Source of the DNA: Paenibacillus sp. L3-i20
Lineage (GTDB): Bacteria > Bacillota > Bacilli > Paenibacillales > Paenibacillaceae
Assembly (NCBI RefSeq): GCF_022180385.2
Contig: NZ_BQME02000001.1
Span: forward strand, 1,244,975 to 1,308,974
Length of the DNA: 64,000 nucleotides
Direction of reading: 5' to 3'
Positions 12,061 through 23,354 of this stretch are shown here, one piece after another. The notes under the pieces were generated by a model, which made no database searches, was not told the DNA's origin, and saw only the letters and a list, made by a program, of their open reading frames with translations. Position 1 is the first letter of the stretch; every line of letters starts with the position of its first letter. Made by a program: the position numbers and the translations under genes.

Positions 12061-12130
12061 TCTGAATTCGTAACAAGTTTGTCACGATTTTCTAATTCTT
12101 TGACGCTATCCTGTCCAAAAATCGGCTTAT

Positions 12131-15019
12131 TTACTCCTTCACACCTGCTCCAACCTGTTCTAATTTGCTGTAGCGTTCCTTCGTACGAATGAGATCTCTT
12201 TCCAAAATCGGTTTCAAATAACGACCTGTATACGATTGCTCCACCTTAACAACTTGTTCAGGGGTTCCTGTTGCGACAATCATACCGCCGCCACTACCAC
12301 CTTCAGGACCAAGGTCGATGAGATAGTCAGCTGTTTTGATTACATCTAGATTATGTTCAATGACAAGTACGGACTCTCCTGAATCGACAAGTCTATGCAG
12401 GACGGTCAATAAACGATCAATATCATGAACATGCAGACCTGTCGTTGGTTCATCTAATATATACAACGTCTTACCTGTGCTACGTCTATATAACTCAGCA
12501 GCCAACTTAACTCTCTGGGCTTCTCCGCCAGATAACGTCGTCGCTGGTTGTCCTAGCTTCATATAACCAAGGCCGACATCTAGTAACGTCTGTACTTTAC
12601 GATGTATACGCGGAATATTTTCGAAGAAGGAACATCCATCTTCAATTGTCATCTCCAACACTTCGGCGATGTTTTTCCCTTTGTACTTCACCTCTAGCGT
12701 TTCACGGTTGTAGCGTTTACCCTTACAAATTTCACAAGGGACGTATACATCCGGCAAAAAATGCATCTCAATCTTAATGATGCCATCACCACGACATGCT
12801 TCGCAGCGACCACCTTTGACATTAAAGCTGAATCTACCTTTCTTATAACCGCGTACTTTAGATTCATTCGTATTCGCATAGAGATCACGGATATCATCGA
12901 ATACACCTGTATAGGTAGCTGGGTTGGAACGCGGTGTCCGACCAATTGGCGATTGGTCAATCTCTACTACTTTCTCTAGGTGTTCAATTCCGCGAATTTC
13001 CTTATACTGTCCAGGTCGAACTTTTGTCGCTTTATTCAGATCACGTGCAAGTGTCTTGTATAATATCTCATTAACAAACGTCGACTTACCTGAACCTGAT
13101 ACACCTGTTACAGCGGAAAAGACGCCTAATGGAATTTTCACATTCACATTTCGCAAATTGTTTTCTTTAGCACCACGTACTTCCAGCCACTTGTCGCCAG
13201 TCGCACGTCTTTCTAGAGGCACTTCAATAAACATTCGTCCACTTAAATATTGCCCAGTCAGGGAGTTCTCTTCTTTCATAACTTCCTGCGGTGTTCCTTC
13301 TGCAATAACCATACCACCATGAATACCTGCGCCTGGACCAATATCGATAATATAGTCTGCAGCCATCATCGTATCTTCATCATGTTCTACAACAATAAGC
13401 GTATTACCTAAATTACGCATATGCTCCAGCGTCTGTATAAGACGATCATTGTCCCGTTGATGAAGACCGATACTCGGCTCATCCAGTATATAAAGCACGC
13501 CCATTAGACTAGATCCAATTTGTGTCGCAAGTCGAATACGCTGTGCTTCGCCACCAGACAACGTTCCAGCTGCTCGGCTTAACGATAAGTATTCCAATCC
13601 TACATTCACAAGGAAGCCTAGGCGGCTATTGATCTCTTTTAGAATAAGATTAGCAATTAATTTCTCCTTATCCGTTAGTGATAAGGAGTCAAAATAACGC
13701 TGCGCCTCGCCAATCGATAAGCTTGTTACATGCGAAATGTTCTGTTCGCCGATCGTTACAGCAAGACTTTCTTTACGAAGTCTTTGCCCCTTACAGCCTC
13801 CGCACGGCTTTGCACTCATATAGTTCTCAATATGCTCACGCATCATATCAGATGCTGTTTCCCGATAACGACGCTCTAGGTTGTGTACGATACCTTCAAA
13901 CGGTACAAATGCTTCCTTCCGATGACCAAAATCATTTTCGTATAGAAAACGAACCTTTTCCCCGCCTGTTCCATAAAGCAGCTTCTTTAATTGCTCTGGA
14001 GCAATTTCTGACAGTGGTACATTCTGTGGAATACTATAATGCTCACATACTGCACTCAAAAATTGCGGGTAATAATTAGATGTACTTCCCGCCCAAGCAA
14101 GAAACGCACCGTCTGCAATCGTTTTGTTATTGTCTGGAACTAGCAAGTCTGAATCGACGATCATCTTAGCCCCTAATCCATCACAATCTGGGCATGCGCC
14201 GTATGGACTATTGAAGGAGAACATACGAGGTGCTAAATCCTCGATACTAAAGCCACATTCTGGACAAGCCAAATTGGAGCTGAATAGCAGCACTTCCTGA
14301 TCCATAATGTCTACTAATACTCTGCCATCAGAAAGATTAAGTGCAGTCTCCAAAGAATCAGCAAGACGTGTATGAATATCGGACTTCACAACAATCCGAT
14401 CAATAACGACTTCGATGCTGTGCTTTTTATTTTTTTCTAACTCAATTTTCTCACTAAGTTCTCTTAACTCACCATTTACCCGAACACGAACATAACCTTG
14501 CTTCTGAATGTCAGCAAGCAACTTTGTATGTTCGCCTTTGCGCCCAGAAATTAACGGAGCCAAAATTTGAATTTTCGTTCGTTCCGGATATTCCATAATT
14601 CGATCGACCATCTGCTCAACAGTTTGGGAAGTGATCTCAATCCCATGATCTGGGCAATGAGGCCTTCCAACACGAGCAAACAACAACCTCAAATAATCGT
14701 AGATCTCCGTTACAGTACCAACTGTAGAACGAGGGTTACGGCTCGTTGTCTTCTGATCAATAGAAATAGCAGGAGACAAACCTTCTATAGAATCAACATC
14801 CGGCTTCTCCATTTGTCCAAGAAATTGTCTTGCATATGCACTTAGCGACTCTACATAGCGGCGTTGACCTTCTGCATAGATCGTATCAAAAGCAAGCGAT
14901 GACTTACCCGATCCACTTAATCCCGTCAGTACAACAAACTTGTCCCGTGGAATCGTTACATCTATATTTTTTAAATTGTGGGCGCGTGCACCCTTTACGA
15001 TTATTTTGTCACTAGCCAA
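12131..15019 (-). CDS. uvrA: Excinuclease ABC subunit UvrA
   Basis: Damage-recognition ATPase of nucleotide excision repair. It loads UvrB onto lesions. 962 residues with two ABC-type modules: the first Walker [10 protein letters not shown] is near residue 33-41 and the second GVSGSGKST near 645. Both signature loops read LSGGEAQR. Two Cys4 zinc modules are visible (CPEC...CPDC and CEAC...CEIC). The start is TTG with GGAGGAG upstream. It follows uvrB after a 15-bp gap, so the two are co-transcribed from the uvrB promoter. Confidence 0.98.
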   Translation of the reverse strand: MASDKIIVKGARAHNLKNIDVTIPRDKFVVLTGLSGSGKSSLAFDTIYAEGQRRYVESLSAYARQFLGQMEKPDVDSIEGLSPAISIDQKTTSRNPRSTVGTVTEIYDYLRLLFARVGRPHCPDHGIEITSQTVEQMVDRIMEYPERTKIQILAPLISGRKGEHTKLLADIQKQGYVRVRVNGELRELSEKIELEKNKKHSIEVVIDRIVVKSDIHTRLADSLETALNLSDGRVLVDIMDQEVLLFSSNLACPECGFSIEDLAPRMFSFNSPYGACPDCDGLGAKMIVDSDLLVPDNNKTIADGAFLAWAGSTSNYYPQFLSAVCEHYSIPQNVPLSEIAPEQLKKLLYGTGGEKVRFLYENDFGHRKEAFVPFEGIVHNLERRYRETASDMMREHIENYMSAKPCGGCKGQRLRKESLAVTIGEQNISHVTSLSIGEAQRYFDSLSLTDKEKLIANLILKEINSRLGFLVNVGLEYLSLSRAAGTLSGGEAQRIRLATQIGSSLMGVLYILDEPSIGLHQRDNDRLIQTLEHMRNLGNTLIVVEHDEDTMMAADYIIDIGPGAGIHGGMVIAEGTPQEVMKEENSLTGQYLSGRMFIEVPLERRATGDKWLEVRGAKENNLRNVNVKIPLGVFSAVTGVSGSGKSTFVNEILYKTLARDLNKATKVRPGQYKEIRGIEHLEKVVEIDQSPIGRTPRSNPATYTGVFDDIRDLYANTNESKVRGYKKGRFSFNVKGGRCEACRGDGIIKIEMHFLPDVYVPCEICKGKRYNRETLEVKYKGKNIAEVLEMTIEDGCSFFENIPRIHRKVQTLLDVGLGYMKLGQPATTLSGGEAQRVKLAAELYRRSTGKTLYILDEPTTGLHVHDIDRLLTVLHRLVDSGESVLVIEHNLDVIKTADYLIDLGPEGGSGGGMIVATGTPEQVVKVEQSYTGRYLKPILERDLIRTKERYSKLEQVGAGVKE

Positions 15020-15034
15020 TGGTTTCTCCTCCTA

Positions 15035-17035
15035 CTATCCCATCTCAACACGCAGCTCAAGCAATGCATCTCGAAGTTCTGCAGCTCTTTCGAACTGTAG
15101 ATTTTTCGCTGCGTCCTTCATTTCCTTCTCCAATCGATCGATAAGCGTCTGACGTTCCTTCTTCGTCAACTTGCCGCCGTCTGCTCCTGCCAAATAATCC
15201 GCCTTTTGTTCGGCAACTTTTGTTGCTTCAATAACATCATGTACCCGTTTCCGTATCGTCTGCGGCTCTACACCATGTTTTTCATTGTAAGCTAGCTGTA
15301 TAACTCGACGGCGTTCTGTTTCCTTCATCGCACGATCCATGGAATCAGTAATCCTGTCAGCATACATAATGACACGACCTTCACTGTTACGCGCAGCACG
15401 ACCAATTGTTTGAATAAGAGCACGGTCAGAACGAAGGAAACCTTCCTTATCAGCATCCAGTATAGATACTAGTGAAACTTCAGGTAAATCCAAACCTTCC
15501 CGCAAAAGATTAATACCTACGAGAACATGAAATACTCCAAGCCGCAGATCGCGCAAAATCGCAAGGCGTTCCAGCGTCTTAATATCGGAGTGCAAATATC
15601 TGACCTTAATGCCGACTTCCTTAAAGTAGTCTGTTAGATCCTCAGACATTTTCTTCGTTAACGTCGTAACGAGTACTCGCTCGTCCTTAGCGATTCGATC
15701 ACGAATTTCATTTAGCAAATCATCTATCTGTCCCTTAGATGGACGTACGTCTATGATTGGATCAATAAGTCCCGTTGGTCTAATAATTTGCTCTACCATT
15801 GTTGGGCAATGCTCGAGCTCATACGGTCCCGGCGTCGCAGATACATAAACGAGCTGTTTCGTTTTCTCTTCGAACTCTTCAAAACGAAGTGGACGATTGT
15901 CTAATGCCGATGGCAAACGAAATCCGTGATTAACCAACATTTCCTTACGAGCACGGTCACCGTTGAACATAGCACGGATTTGCGGCAATGATACATGCGA
16001 CTCATCAATAACAACAAGCATATCCTCTGGAAAATAATCAAGCAGCGTGTACGGAGTAGCCCCACGCTCCCTAAAGGTTAGCGGACCGGAATAGTTCTCG
16101 ATTCCAGAGCAGAACCCCATCTCTGACATCATCTCCAGATCGTAGCGAGTACGCTGCTCTAGGCGCTGTGCCTCCAGCAGCTTACCTCCCTCTTTCAGCT
16201 CTGCCAGTCTCTCTTCCAGTTCACGTTCGATATTAACGAGCGCTATCTTCATCGTTTCTTCTTTTGTAACAAAGTGAGATGCAGGGAAAATCGCTATATG
16301 TTCTCTCTCTCCTACAATCTCGCCCGTAAGCACGTCAATTTCTGAAATACGTTCAATTTCATCACCAAAAAGCTCTACTCTCATGGCACGTTCATTGTTG
16401 GCTACCGGGAAAATTTCTACAATATCTCCCCTTACCCGAAATGTTCCCCTCGTAAAACTAATATCATTACGTTTATATTGTATATCTACCAATTTGTGCA
16501 GAATCGCATCCCGCGATTTCTCCATACCAACCCTTAAAGATAGAACAAGATCGCCGTATGATTCCGGAGAACCTAGGCCATATATACAGGACACACTCGC
16601 AACGATAATGACATCTCTACGATCGAACAACGCACTAGTTGCGGAATGTCGCAGCTTATCTATCTCATCGTTAATACTGGAGTCCTTTTCTATGAAAGTG
16701 TCACTTGAAGGAATGTAGGCTTCCGGCTGGAAGTAATCATAATAGCTGACGAAATATTCTACAGCATTGTCGGGGAAAAAGGATTTGAACTCGCTGCAGA
16801 GCTGGGCTGCTAGCGTCTTATTATGTGCGATGACTAGCGTCGGTCTGTTTAGCTCAGCAATTGCGTTAGCAATCGTATAAGTTTTACCCGTCCCTGTCGC
16901 TCCTAGCAGGGTCTGGTGACGTTTACCTTCACGTACACCAGCTAACAACTGTTCTATTGCTCTTGGCTGATCACCTTGCGGTGTATAATCCGATTTTAAT
17001 TGAAACACTTTTTCTCCTTGTACGGGTTCAGTCAC
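15035..17035 (-). CDS. uvrB: Excinuclease ABC subunit UvrB
   Basis: DNA-unwinding and damage-verifying subunit of UvrABC. Visible: Walker A GATGTGKT, the beta-hairpin region [21 protein letters not shown], the helicase DESH motif, QTIGRAARN, and a C-terminal UVR motif ([16 protein letters not shown]) that binds UvrC. I place the start at GTG 17035 (VTEPVQ) with AGGGGG 7 nt upstream. A second GTG at 17008 has AAGGAG 5 nt upstream and is a real alternative. Frames extended to 17101 run into the LexA-type operator region and are unlikely. About 666 residues. First gene of uvrB-uvrA. Confidence 0.96.
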   Translation of the reverse strand: MTEPVQGEKVFQLKSDYTPQGDQPRAIEQLLAGVREGKRHQTLLGATGTGKTYTIANAIAELNRPTLVIAHNKTLAAQLCSEFKSFFPDNAVEYFVSYYDYFQPEAYIPSSDTFIEKDSSINDEIDKLRHSATSALFDRRDVIIVASVSCIYGLGSPESYGDLVLSLRVGMEKSRDAILHKLVDIQYKRNDISFTRGTFRVRGDIVEIFPVANNERAMRVELFGDEIERISEIDVLTGEIVGEREHIAIFPASHFVTKEETMKIALVNIERELEERLAELKEGGKLLEAQRLEQRTRYDLEMMSEMGFCSGIENYSGPLTFRERGATPYTLLDYFPEDMLVVIDESHVSLPQIRAMFNGDRARKEMLVNHGFRLPSALDNRPLRFEEFEEKTKQLVYVSATPGPYELEHCPTMVEQIIRPTGLIDPIIDVRPSKGQIDDLLNEIRDRIAKDERVLVTTLTKKMSEDLTDYFKEVGIKVRYLHSDIKTLERLAILRDLRLGVFHVLVGINLLREGLDLPEVSLVSILDADKEGFLRSDRALIQTIGRAARNSEGRVIMYADRITDSMDRAMKETERRRVIQLAYNEKHGVEPQTIRKRVHDVIEATKVAEQKADYLAGADGGKLTKKERQTLIDRLEKEMKDAAKNLQFERAAELRDALLELRVEMG

Positions 17036-17112
17036 TAACGTTCCCCCTAGACATTTCATTTTATTAATAGTATGGTCAAATCCATTAATTTCAAGCGCCA
17101 TAATTCAAATGA

Positions 17113-17159
17113 GAACCTGTGTTCCCTTATATTATATCGGTTAACCTACATGGATGCAA
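17113..17159 (-). promoter_or_regulatory. uvrBA promoter with LexA (SOS) box
   Basis: Minus-strand -35 TTGCAT (17154-17159), 17-bp spacer and consensus -10 TATAAT (17131-17136). Just downstream, GAAC-N4-GTTC (17113-17124) matches the core of the Gram-positive LexA/DinR box CGAAC-N4-GTTCG, overlapping the expected transcription start. uvrBA is a known SOS target in Bacillus, so repression by LexA is a sound inference. Confidence 0.75.
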
Positions 17160-17166
17160 TGAATAT

Positions 17167-18312
17167 CTAATGCGCAAGCTTCCATTGCTGGAACCATTTC
17201 GTAATAGATGCAGGTAGCGATAGTTCTAGCTCTTCCCAAAATAATTTATGTAATCGATCGTAATACGAAATGACTTTATCATAATGGCCCAGCCGATCAA
17301 ATAGTTCTAATACGATCAGCATTTCCGCTTCGTGATAAGGGTCCATTGCCTGTACTCGTTCATATAACGACAATGCTTCTTCTAATCGTTCTTGCTCCAT
17401 TAAATGGTCGCCAAATACACGTGCATGCTGGAGCCACAAACCTCTGAGACGTTCCTTCTCAATTTCCGCCCACACATAATCATGATCCTGAAGGTAATCA
17501 GCTTCATATTCACCTAACACTGGACCGAGCATCTCTCGTGACGAAGAGTCGCTTTCCCTAGCCTCGACAAGTCTCTTCTCCCAATCTTCCGAATCAACCG
17601 TTACATGATCTCCTAATTGAAGAATATAACTTTCCTGAATACTTGCATTTACAATCCGTACATCTAGCTTCATACCCTGCAAGCATTGACGAATTTGATA
17701 GATAACCGTGTATAACTGAGTCATGGCCCGCTTCTTGTCTATTTCAGGTGATAATAGCTCCAAAATGGTTGATTTATGTACAGCCGTTCCACGATGAAGC
17801 AGCAAATAAGCAAACAACTCTTGGGCTTTTGCTGTCCTCCACTTAGGGATTTCCGGCAAACCTCCAGGTGAGTGCATTCGAATCGTTTTAAAACAATAAA
17901 TAATGGACTGCAACTGCAACGGTTGAGATTCCCTCTCTATCTTCGGTTTGATTGTTCCCCGCGCCTTCAGACGTTCCATCGTAATTTTAATCCGTTCAGC
18001 GGTAAAGGGCTTCAGCAAATAGTCAATTGCGTTTAGTTCAAATGCCTTTACGGCAAATTCATTATAAGCTGTAACAAACACAATATTCGTATCGGGACAG
18101 TGCTCTTGCAGCCACTCAGCTCCCTCAAGACCCGATATCTCTGGCATTTGAATATCTAAAAATACAGCGTCTGGCCGCCACTCCTTTGCTTTCTTCAATC
18201 CTTCAACTGCATATTGAAATGCCATTATTTCTAGCTCACTATTCCACGTGCGAAGCATTTTCTCTAATTGGAACAAAGCCAATCTCTCATCATCTATTAA
18301 TAACACTCGCAT
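17167..18312 (-). CDS. Response regulator with C-terminal BTAD (SARP-like) output domain
   Basis: Receiver domain at residues 1-120 with the acidic pair D7-D8, phosphoacceptor D53 (VFLDIQMP), the conserved Thr in VFVTAYNE and Lys in YLLKPF. A winged-helix-like region follows (about 150-240, KAQELFAYLLLHRG...LYTVIYQIRQ). A bacterial transcriptional activator domain of TPR-type helices completes it (about 245-375). No sensor kinase is adjacent in the window. Start ATG 18312 is chosen for TGAGGTG 7 nt upstream; 381 residues. It is divergent from the adhesin gene and shares its intergenic region, so it is a candidate regulator of it (inference). Confidence 0.85.
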   Translation of the reverse strand: MRVLLIDDERLALFQLEKMLRTWNSELEIMAFQYAVEGLKKAKEWRPDAVFLDIQMPEISGLEGAEWLQEHCPDTNIVFVTAYNEFAVKAFELNAIDYLLKPFTAERIKITMERLKARGTIKPKIERESQPLQLQSIIYCFKTIRMHSPGGLPEIPKWRTAKAQELFAYLLLHRGTAVHKSTILELLSPEIDKKRAMTQLYTVIYQIRQCLQGMKLDVRIVNASIQESYILQLGDHVTVDSEDWEKRLVEARESDSSSREMLGPVLGEYEADYLQDHDYVWAEIEKERLRGLWLQHARVFGDHLMEQERLEEALSLYERVQAMDPYHEAEMLIVLELFDRLGHYDKVISYYDRLHKLFWEELELSLPASITKWFQQWKLAH

Positions 18313-18389
18313 AGATTTACACCTCATTCCTCTACTTCTGCTATGAAACTAGATTCTATCGACGATAAAATGTTAGTTTCCTTTTTTAC

Positions 18390-18472
18390 AATATACGACA
18401 ATTTTCGGCTTCATTCATTAAAATACCTATATTTTTTCTCTTTTGATCAGAAATTGTCGAGATATCTATTAT
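18390..18472. promoter_or_regulatory. Divergent intergenic region: inverted 9-bp motif at two promoter candidates
   Basis: The motif AAATTGTCG occurs at 18451-18459 on the plus strand and, inverted, around 18396-18405 (reading CGACAATTTT on plus). On the plus strand it lies in the spacer between -35 TTGATC (18443-18448) and -10 TATTAT (18467-18472) of the adhesin promoter candidate. On the minus strand it directly abuts TATATT (18390-18395), a possible -10 for the regulator. This arrangement suggests a shared operator; the binding protein is unknown. Confidence 0.45.
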
Positions 18473-18523
18473 ACAATGTTCAAATGCTCAAAATAATGAT
18501 AGATATTGGAGGTACAATTTAGT

Positions 18524-21500
18524 ATGAAGAAAAAATCGATAGCTTTAATAGTATCGTTGATGCTCATTTTTCAGTACTTTAACTTTACTGAAGCTGTGAA
18601 TCTAGCTCATGCCGCGGCTGGGACAATTAGCGATAACATATTGACTGGAATGAAGTTAACGACTCAAAAGACACCAGACACGGTGATCGCTTCCGTCATA
18701 GAAGCAGTAAGCTACAGCAACCCAGATGTTCGTATCGATTTCGGGGATACATCGACTCTATTACTTAATTACGAATGGAAGATTGCCGAAGGTCACAACT
18801 ACAAGAGCGGTGACACATTTGTTTTCAAATTACCTGATGAGTTAGTTCTTTATAACAACATCAAACCTACACCTTTAGCTGGAGAACCATCCGTCGGAAC
18901 GTTAGAAGCGGATATGAACAGCAGACAGGTAAAACTCACATTTAATGAAAATATTAATGATGGTGCAGCAGCTGCAGGGACAATGCAATTTTGGACTTTC
19001 TTGACCGAAGCGAGTGTTAAAAATCAGTCAGAAGTTCTCGTCTACTTCGGCATCGGTGAAGCTCTCAAAATTAAACTCAAACCTAGAGTTACTACTCCAA
19101 TGACCAAAGTAGGGAAGTTAGACAAGGCCACAAACCCTACTAAAATGATTTGGACTATTGATGTTAATAAAGACTTGAAGCGAATAAAAAATACCACTTT
19201 CGCAGACTTTATTCCGGCAGGTTCGGCATACATCGACAAGTCACTAACAGTGAACAAACTGAATATCGGATTAAATGGTAGCACTGTGGTAGGCGATCCT
19301 GTGGATCTTGCTGGACTTGATGTTCAAATGCCTAATAGCCCTGATCACATTCTTAGCGTCAAATTCGGAGAAATCGATGCAGCATATCGCATCTCTCTTG
19401 AAACTTCTATAACAAATTTTGATATTAAAAGCTTCACAAACAAAGCTACATTAACGGGTGATAATTCTATATCGGACAGCGCAACGTCAACTGTGACCCA
19501 AAATCGCGGTAAATCCCTTGAGGGCAAGTCAGTAGCTGGCTACAATGCGCTTGACTCCCATAAAATTGATTGGTTAATTAAATACAACTACGGCGAACAA
19601 CCTGTCGCAGGAAAAGTCATTACGGATCTGTTCGACGGTCGTCTAGAACTCGTAAAAAACTCTATTAAAGTACTTCCTGTAAATGATGTTAACAATGATA
19701 GGAACACTGGCACAGCATTAGTTGAAGGCATTGATTATACGATTAACGAAGATGTAAGCGGAGTAAAGGACGTCGGCACCAAAAAGGGCTTTATTTTGAC
19801 ATTTGTAAAGAACACAAGTTCTGCCTTCAAGATCAGTTATCAAACAAAAGCTAAGGCAGATTTCTATGTAATCGACAGTACAACTGTTACGAATACAGTA
19901 TCCACTGAAGATACAAAGATCAGCACATCACAAAACATTCAGCAGCAGTTTTATCATAAAAATCGTTCTGAACCAAATTACGCAACAAAAACAATTGATT
20001 GGACGATCCATATCCAGAACGGAAATAAGTATCACTTAAATAATCTTGTGTTGAATGATACGTTTAATTCTAATGTTCTAAAACTAGTCCCAGGTACACT
20101 CGTGGTTAAACGCGATGGCGTAACGTTACCGAACAACTTATATACGTTAACCTACAAGGGTGGAGCTACGGACACAACAGAAGGATTGACGATCAAATTC
20201 AATGAAGATGGCGCTTATTCCTATAAGATTACGTATACGACGAAGTTTGACTATAATGATAACAGCTATTCGCCTCATTTCAACTTCGGCAATAAAGCAG
20301 TACTCGATTGGGAAATAGGTGGAGTAAGTGACTCCAAAACGAAAACAGCAACTGTAGACCCAAATAACCAAACGAAAAACAATGGTTTTAAAGGCGGTAC
20401 GTACGATGCAACGAGTAAGCAACTAACATGGAATATCGGTATTAACTACAATAGTAAAAAAATAACGAATGCCGTTGTAACGGATAAACTTACTTCTGCA
20501 CAAAAGCTTATTAGCGGATCTATTGTTGTAAAAGAGATGACTGTTGCTGCTAATGGTTCAACAACTCTCGGAAAAGTGTTGACTGAGGGCACGGACTATA
20601 CCATTATTGCACCGACAACTGGTAATGACAATACGTTAAGTGTTTCATTTGTCTCTATTGATCGTCCTTACCACATTAGCTTCAAAACGAATTTAGAGGG
20701 CGAATTAATTAATGATACTACGATAACGAATAAAGCTATTCTAAAGGGTGATGGATTTACAGATAAGTCATTAGTGGCTACTGTAAACGTTCCTAGTGCA
20801 GGTGAATACGTACACAAAACAGGAATACAAAACACAAATGATGCTTATCTGGTAGATTGGACTGTATCGGTTAATCGTGGACAATCGACCGTAAATAACG
20901 CCAAAATAATTGATGTTCCAAGTACGAAACAATTTCTCGGCAAAGAATCATTTAAATTGTATGAAACAACTGTAGCAGGTAATGGTACTGTCATAAAAGG
21001 CAACGTCATTAATGCTGATGCGGGTGTGTATAAACTAGATTTCCTTTCCGTACATGCTCCTGACTTCGATGTTCAGCTAACTGCACTTTTCGGTGCTACC
21101 GAAGCTGCAACTATTCTTGCTACTATAAAGGCAGATAGCAAAGCTGGAGAAGAAATATTTGTATTGTCATTCCTTAATCAAATCAATAAACCGTACATTC
21201 TAGAATATCAAACCATTCTAGATGCTGCACACAATGATACGATCGATAATACAGTCTCATTCATTGGTACTGGTGTTACTTTGAAAAAGAATCAAAACAA
21301 CTCTTCCGTTAAAGTCAGACTATCTGGCGGTCAAGGTTCGGGTGGTACTTATCGCGGAAGCCTAACTGTTACCAAATCGGAAGAAGCTCTACCGGCAGTT
21401 ACGTTGCCTGGTGCTGTGTTCCAGTTAACACATAACACAAATACTAACTTCAAAGCGTTACTAGGAACAACAGATTCGAAAGGCATTCTTCAATTCGACA

Positions 21501-23215
21501 ATTTGCCTTACGGCACTTATACGCTTAAAGAAGTCACTCCGCCAACGGGTTATTCTATAATTGGCAATGGTGAGACTATTGTGAAGGTCAACTCAACAGT
21601 TGCCAAAGCAATTGCTATTGAAAACAAAAAAGTACCTACAGGGAGCCTCATCGTTACAAAATCAGAAGAAACCCTGCCTGCAGTTAAGCTGCCTGGCGCA
21701 GTTTTCAAATTAACGCATAACACTGATGCTAACTTTAAAGCATTGCAAGCAACAACAGATTCTAATGGGGTAATCGAATTTAACAACTTGCCTTACGGCA
21801 CTTATACATTAAAAGAGATTACACCGCCAACAGGCTATTCTATCATTGGCAATGGAGAAACAATTGTGACGATTAACTCCACAGTTGCCAACGTTGTTTC
21901 AATTGAAAACAAAAAGGTGATAGTACATACAGGAAGTCTCATCGTTGTAAAATCGGAAGAAGCTCTTCCTGCTGTTAAGCTACCTGGCGCAGTGTTTAAA
22001 TTAACGCATAACACAGATACAAACTTTAAAGCATTGCAGGAAACAACGGACGCAAATGGAGTAATTCAGTTCAACAATTTGCCTTATGGTACCTATACCT
22101 TAAAGGAGATTACTCCACCAACAGGCTATTCTATTATTGGTAATGGAGAATCTACTGTGACAATTAACTCCACAGTTGCCAGCTCCGTTTCCATTGAAAA
22201 CAAAAAAGTAGTGGTGCCGACTCCGTCGCCAGTTGTTCCGACTCCGTCGCCAGTTGTTCCGACTCCGTCGCCAGTCGTTCCGACTCCGTCGCCTGTTGTC
22301 CCGACTCCGTCGCCAGTCGTTCCGACTCCGTCGCCAGTTGTCCCGACTCCGTCGCCAGTTGTCCCGACTCCGTCGCCAGTTGTTCCGACTCCGTCGCCAG
22401 TTGTTCCGACTCCGTCGCCAGTTGTTCCGACTCCGTCGCCAGTTGTTCCGACTCCGTCGCCAGTCGACCCGACTCCGTCGCCAATTGTTCCGACTCCGTC
22501 GCCAGTTGACCCGACTCCGTCGCCAGTTGTTCCGACTCCGTCGCCAGTCGACCCGACTCCGTCGCCAGTCGTTCCGACTCCGTCGCCAGTTGACCCGACT
22601 CCGTCACCAGTTGTTCCGACTCCGTCGCCAGTCGACCCGACTCCGTCGCCAGTTGACCCGACTCCGTCGCCAGTTGTTCCGACTCCGTCGCCAGTTGTCC
22701 CGACTCCGTCGCCAGTTGACCCGACTCCGTCACCAGTTGTTCCGACTCCGTCGCCAGTCGTTCCGACTCCGTCGCCAGTTGTTCCGACTCCGTCGCCGTC
22801 GCCTGAAATTGTGAAGGAAGTAACCGAGGAAGAAACTGTTGTCGAAGGTGAAATTGATGTTCCAAAGGGTGGTACGACAGACATCGGAACACCTCCGAAC
22901 AATGGTGGTATTACTGTAACACCCCACGGCAAATGGATATACAAACCTGATCCTGGATTTATAGGAAAAGACAAATTCTCCATAGTCGTTACTGATAAGG
23001 ATGGTACCGAAGAGGAAGTTTGGTTTGAAATCGACGTGGAAGAAGTTCCAAAAGGCAATATCGATATAACACCTGACGTCGACAAACTTCCGAAAACAGG
23101 GGAATCCAGCTACTTGCTCATGTATCTTATTGGTACCGCCTTTATTGCTGGCGGCATTACCCTAATCGGAGCAAACTCCGTAATGAAAGCAAGAAGAAAA
23201 CGTAAGCTAACGTAA
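18524..23215 (+). CDS. LPXTG sortase-anchored adhesin with SpaA-like repeats and a PTPSP stalk
   Basis: A 1563-residue cell-surface protein. In order: signal peptide (1 to about 33, ending AHA-AAG). Then five diverged repeats of about 140 residues of collagen-binding/isopeptide-domain type, each with a D/M/L-x-W-x-I-x-(V/I/Y)-N-like line, at nucleotides near 19140, 19560, 19985, 20425 and 20850. Then three SpaA/Cna_B-like modules of about 93 residues (residues about 944-1229; [10 protein letters not shown]...[10 protein letters not shown]...[15 protein letters not shown]). Then 28 copies of PTPSP joined by VV or VD (about 1232-1425), a tandem Ig/cadherin-like domain (about 1443-1512), and LPKTGE, a hydrophobic segment and a KARRKRK tail. 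ATG 18524 has GGAGGT upstream; TTG at 18506 overlaps that site. Likely role: surface attachment or wall-linked scaffold. Confidence 0.95.
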   Translation: MKKKSIALIVSLMLIFQYFNFTEAVNLAHAAAGTISDNILTGMKLTTQKTPDTVIASVIEAVSYSNPDVRIDFGDTSTLLLNYEWKIAEGHNYKSGDTFVFKLPDELVLYNNIKPTPLAGEPSVGTLEADMNSRQVKLTFNENINDGAAAAGTMQFWTFLTEASVKNQSEVLVYFGIGEALKIKLKPRVTTPMTKVGKLDKATNPTKMIWTIDVNKDLKRIKNTTFADFIPAGSAYIDKSLTVNKLNIGLNGSTVVGDPVDLAGLDVQMPNSPDHILSVKFGEIDAAYRISLETSITNFDIKSFTNKATLTGDNSISDSATSTVTQNRGKSLEGKSVAGYNALDSHKIDWLIKYNYGEQPVAGKVITDLFDGRLELVKNSIKVLPVNDVNNDRNTGTALVEGIDYTINEDVSGVKDVGTKKGFILTFVKNTSSAFKISYQTKAKADFYVIDSTTVTNTVSTEDTKISTSQNIQQQFYHKNRSEPNYATKTIDWTIHIQNGNKYHLNNLVLNDTFNSNVLKLVPGTLVVKRDGVTLPNNLYTLTYKGGATDTTEGLTIKFNEDGAYSYKITYTTKFDYNDNSYSPHFNFGNKAVLDWEIGGVSDSKTKTATVDPNNQTKNNGFKGGTYDATSKQLTWNIGINYNSKKITNAVVTDKLTSAQKLISGSIVVKEMTVAANGSTTLGKVLTEGTDYTIIAPTTGNDNTLSVSFVSIDRPYHISFKTNLEGELINDTTITNKAILKGDGFTDKSLVATVNVPSAGEYVHKTGIQNTNDAYLVDWTVSVNRGQSTVNNAKIIDVPSTKQFLGKESFKLYETTVAGNGTVIKGNVINADAGVYKLDFLSVHAPDFDVQLTALFGATEAATILATIKADSKAGEEIFVLSFLNQINKPYILEYQTILDAAHNDTIDNTVSFIGTGVTLKKNQNNSSVKVRLSGGQGSGGTYRGSLTVTKSEEALPAVTLPGAVFQLTHNTNTNFKALLGTTDSKGILQFDNLPYGTYTLKEVTPPTGYSIIGNGETIVKVNSTVAKAIAIENKKVPTGSLIVTKSEETLPAVKLPGAVFKLTHNTDANFKALQATTDSNGVIEFNNLPYGTYTLKEITPPTGYSIIGNGETIVTINSTVANVVSIENKKVIVHTGSLIVVKSEEALPAVKLPGAVFKLTHNTDTNFKALQETTDANGVIQFNNLPYGTYTLKEITPPTGYSIIGNGESTVTINSTVASSVSIENKKVVVPTPSPVVPTPSPVVPTPSPVVPTPSPVVPTPSPVVPTPSPVVPTPSPVVPTPSPVVPTPSPVVPTPSPVVPTPSPVVPTPSPVDPTPSPIVPTPSPVDPTPSPVVPTPSPVDPTPSPVVPTPSPVDPTPSPVVPTPSPVDPTPSPVDPTPSPVVPTPSPVVPTPSPVDPTPSPVVPTPSPVVPTPSPVVPTPSPSPEIVKEVTEEETVVEGEIDVPKGGTTDIGTPPNNGGITVTPHGKWIYKPDPGFIGKDKFSIVVTDKDGTEEEVWFEIDVEEVPKGNIDITPDVDKLPKTGESSYLLMYLIGTAFIAGGITLIGANSVMKARRKRKLT
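22217..22798 (+). repeat. 21-bp tandem repeat array encoding PTPSP-VV/VD
   Basis: 582 bp made of 27 full 21-bp units plus a final 15 bp, in frame with the adhesin. The unit is CCGACTCCGTCGCCA plus a 6-bp codon pair. The pair is mostly GTTGTT, with GTTGTC, GTCGTT, GTCGAC and GTTGAC variants that alternate between Val-Val and Val-Asp in the second half. One unit reads ATTGTT. A few units differ by a synonymous A or T. Such arrays change length by slippage or recombination. Confidence 0.97.
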
Positions 23216-23231
23216 CCATTAAACTTTCAAA

Positions 23232-23268
23232 CAGACTGCTGCTAAGGTAGTCTGGGAGACTTTTTTAG
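23232..23268 (+). terminator. Terminator of the adhesin gene
   Basis: CAGACT...AGTCTG stem, or the nested GTCT-GGG-AGAC stem next to TTTTTT (23261-23266), directly behind the adhesin stop. Confidence 0.6.
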
Positions 23269-23271
23269 AGT

Positions 23272-23330
23272 AAAAAAGACGCCCTCACACAGGTAGAATG
23301 CTCTACTTGTATGGGGGCGTCTCTGTTTTA
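23272..23330 (-). terminator. Terminator of minJ
   Basis: Long hairpin: AGACGCCC..CACAGGTAGA pairs with TCTACTTGTATG..GGGCGTCT. On the minus strand it is followed by TTTTTTA. It lies between the minJ stop and the convergent adhesin gene, and a weaker U run on the plus strand could back up the adhesin terminator. Confidence 0.85.
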
Positions 23331-23354
23331 CTAATTATTTTGTTATTGCTATTA

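Noticed and set aside
22217..22798. Possible CRISPR array
   Set aside because: The units are contiguous 21-bp coding repeats without unique spacers, in frame in a surface protein.
22126..23085. Long minus-strand and other-frame ORFs (up to 319 codons) across the adhesin repeat
   Set aside because: They exist only because a 21-bp unit without stops in several frames is repeated. The products are simple GDGVGTT- or ATESEQL-type repeats with no ribosome binding site.
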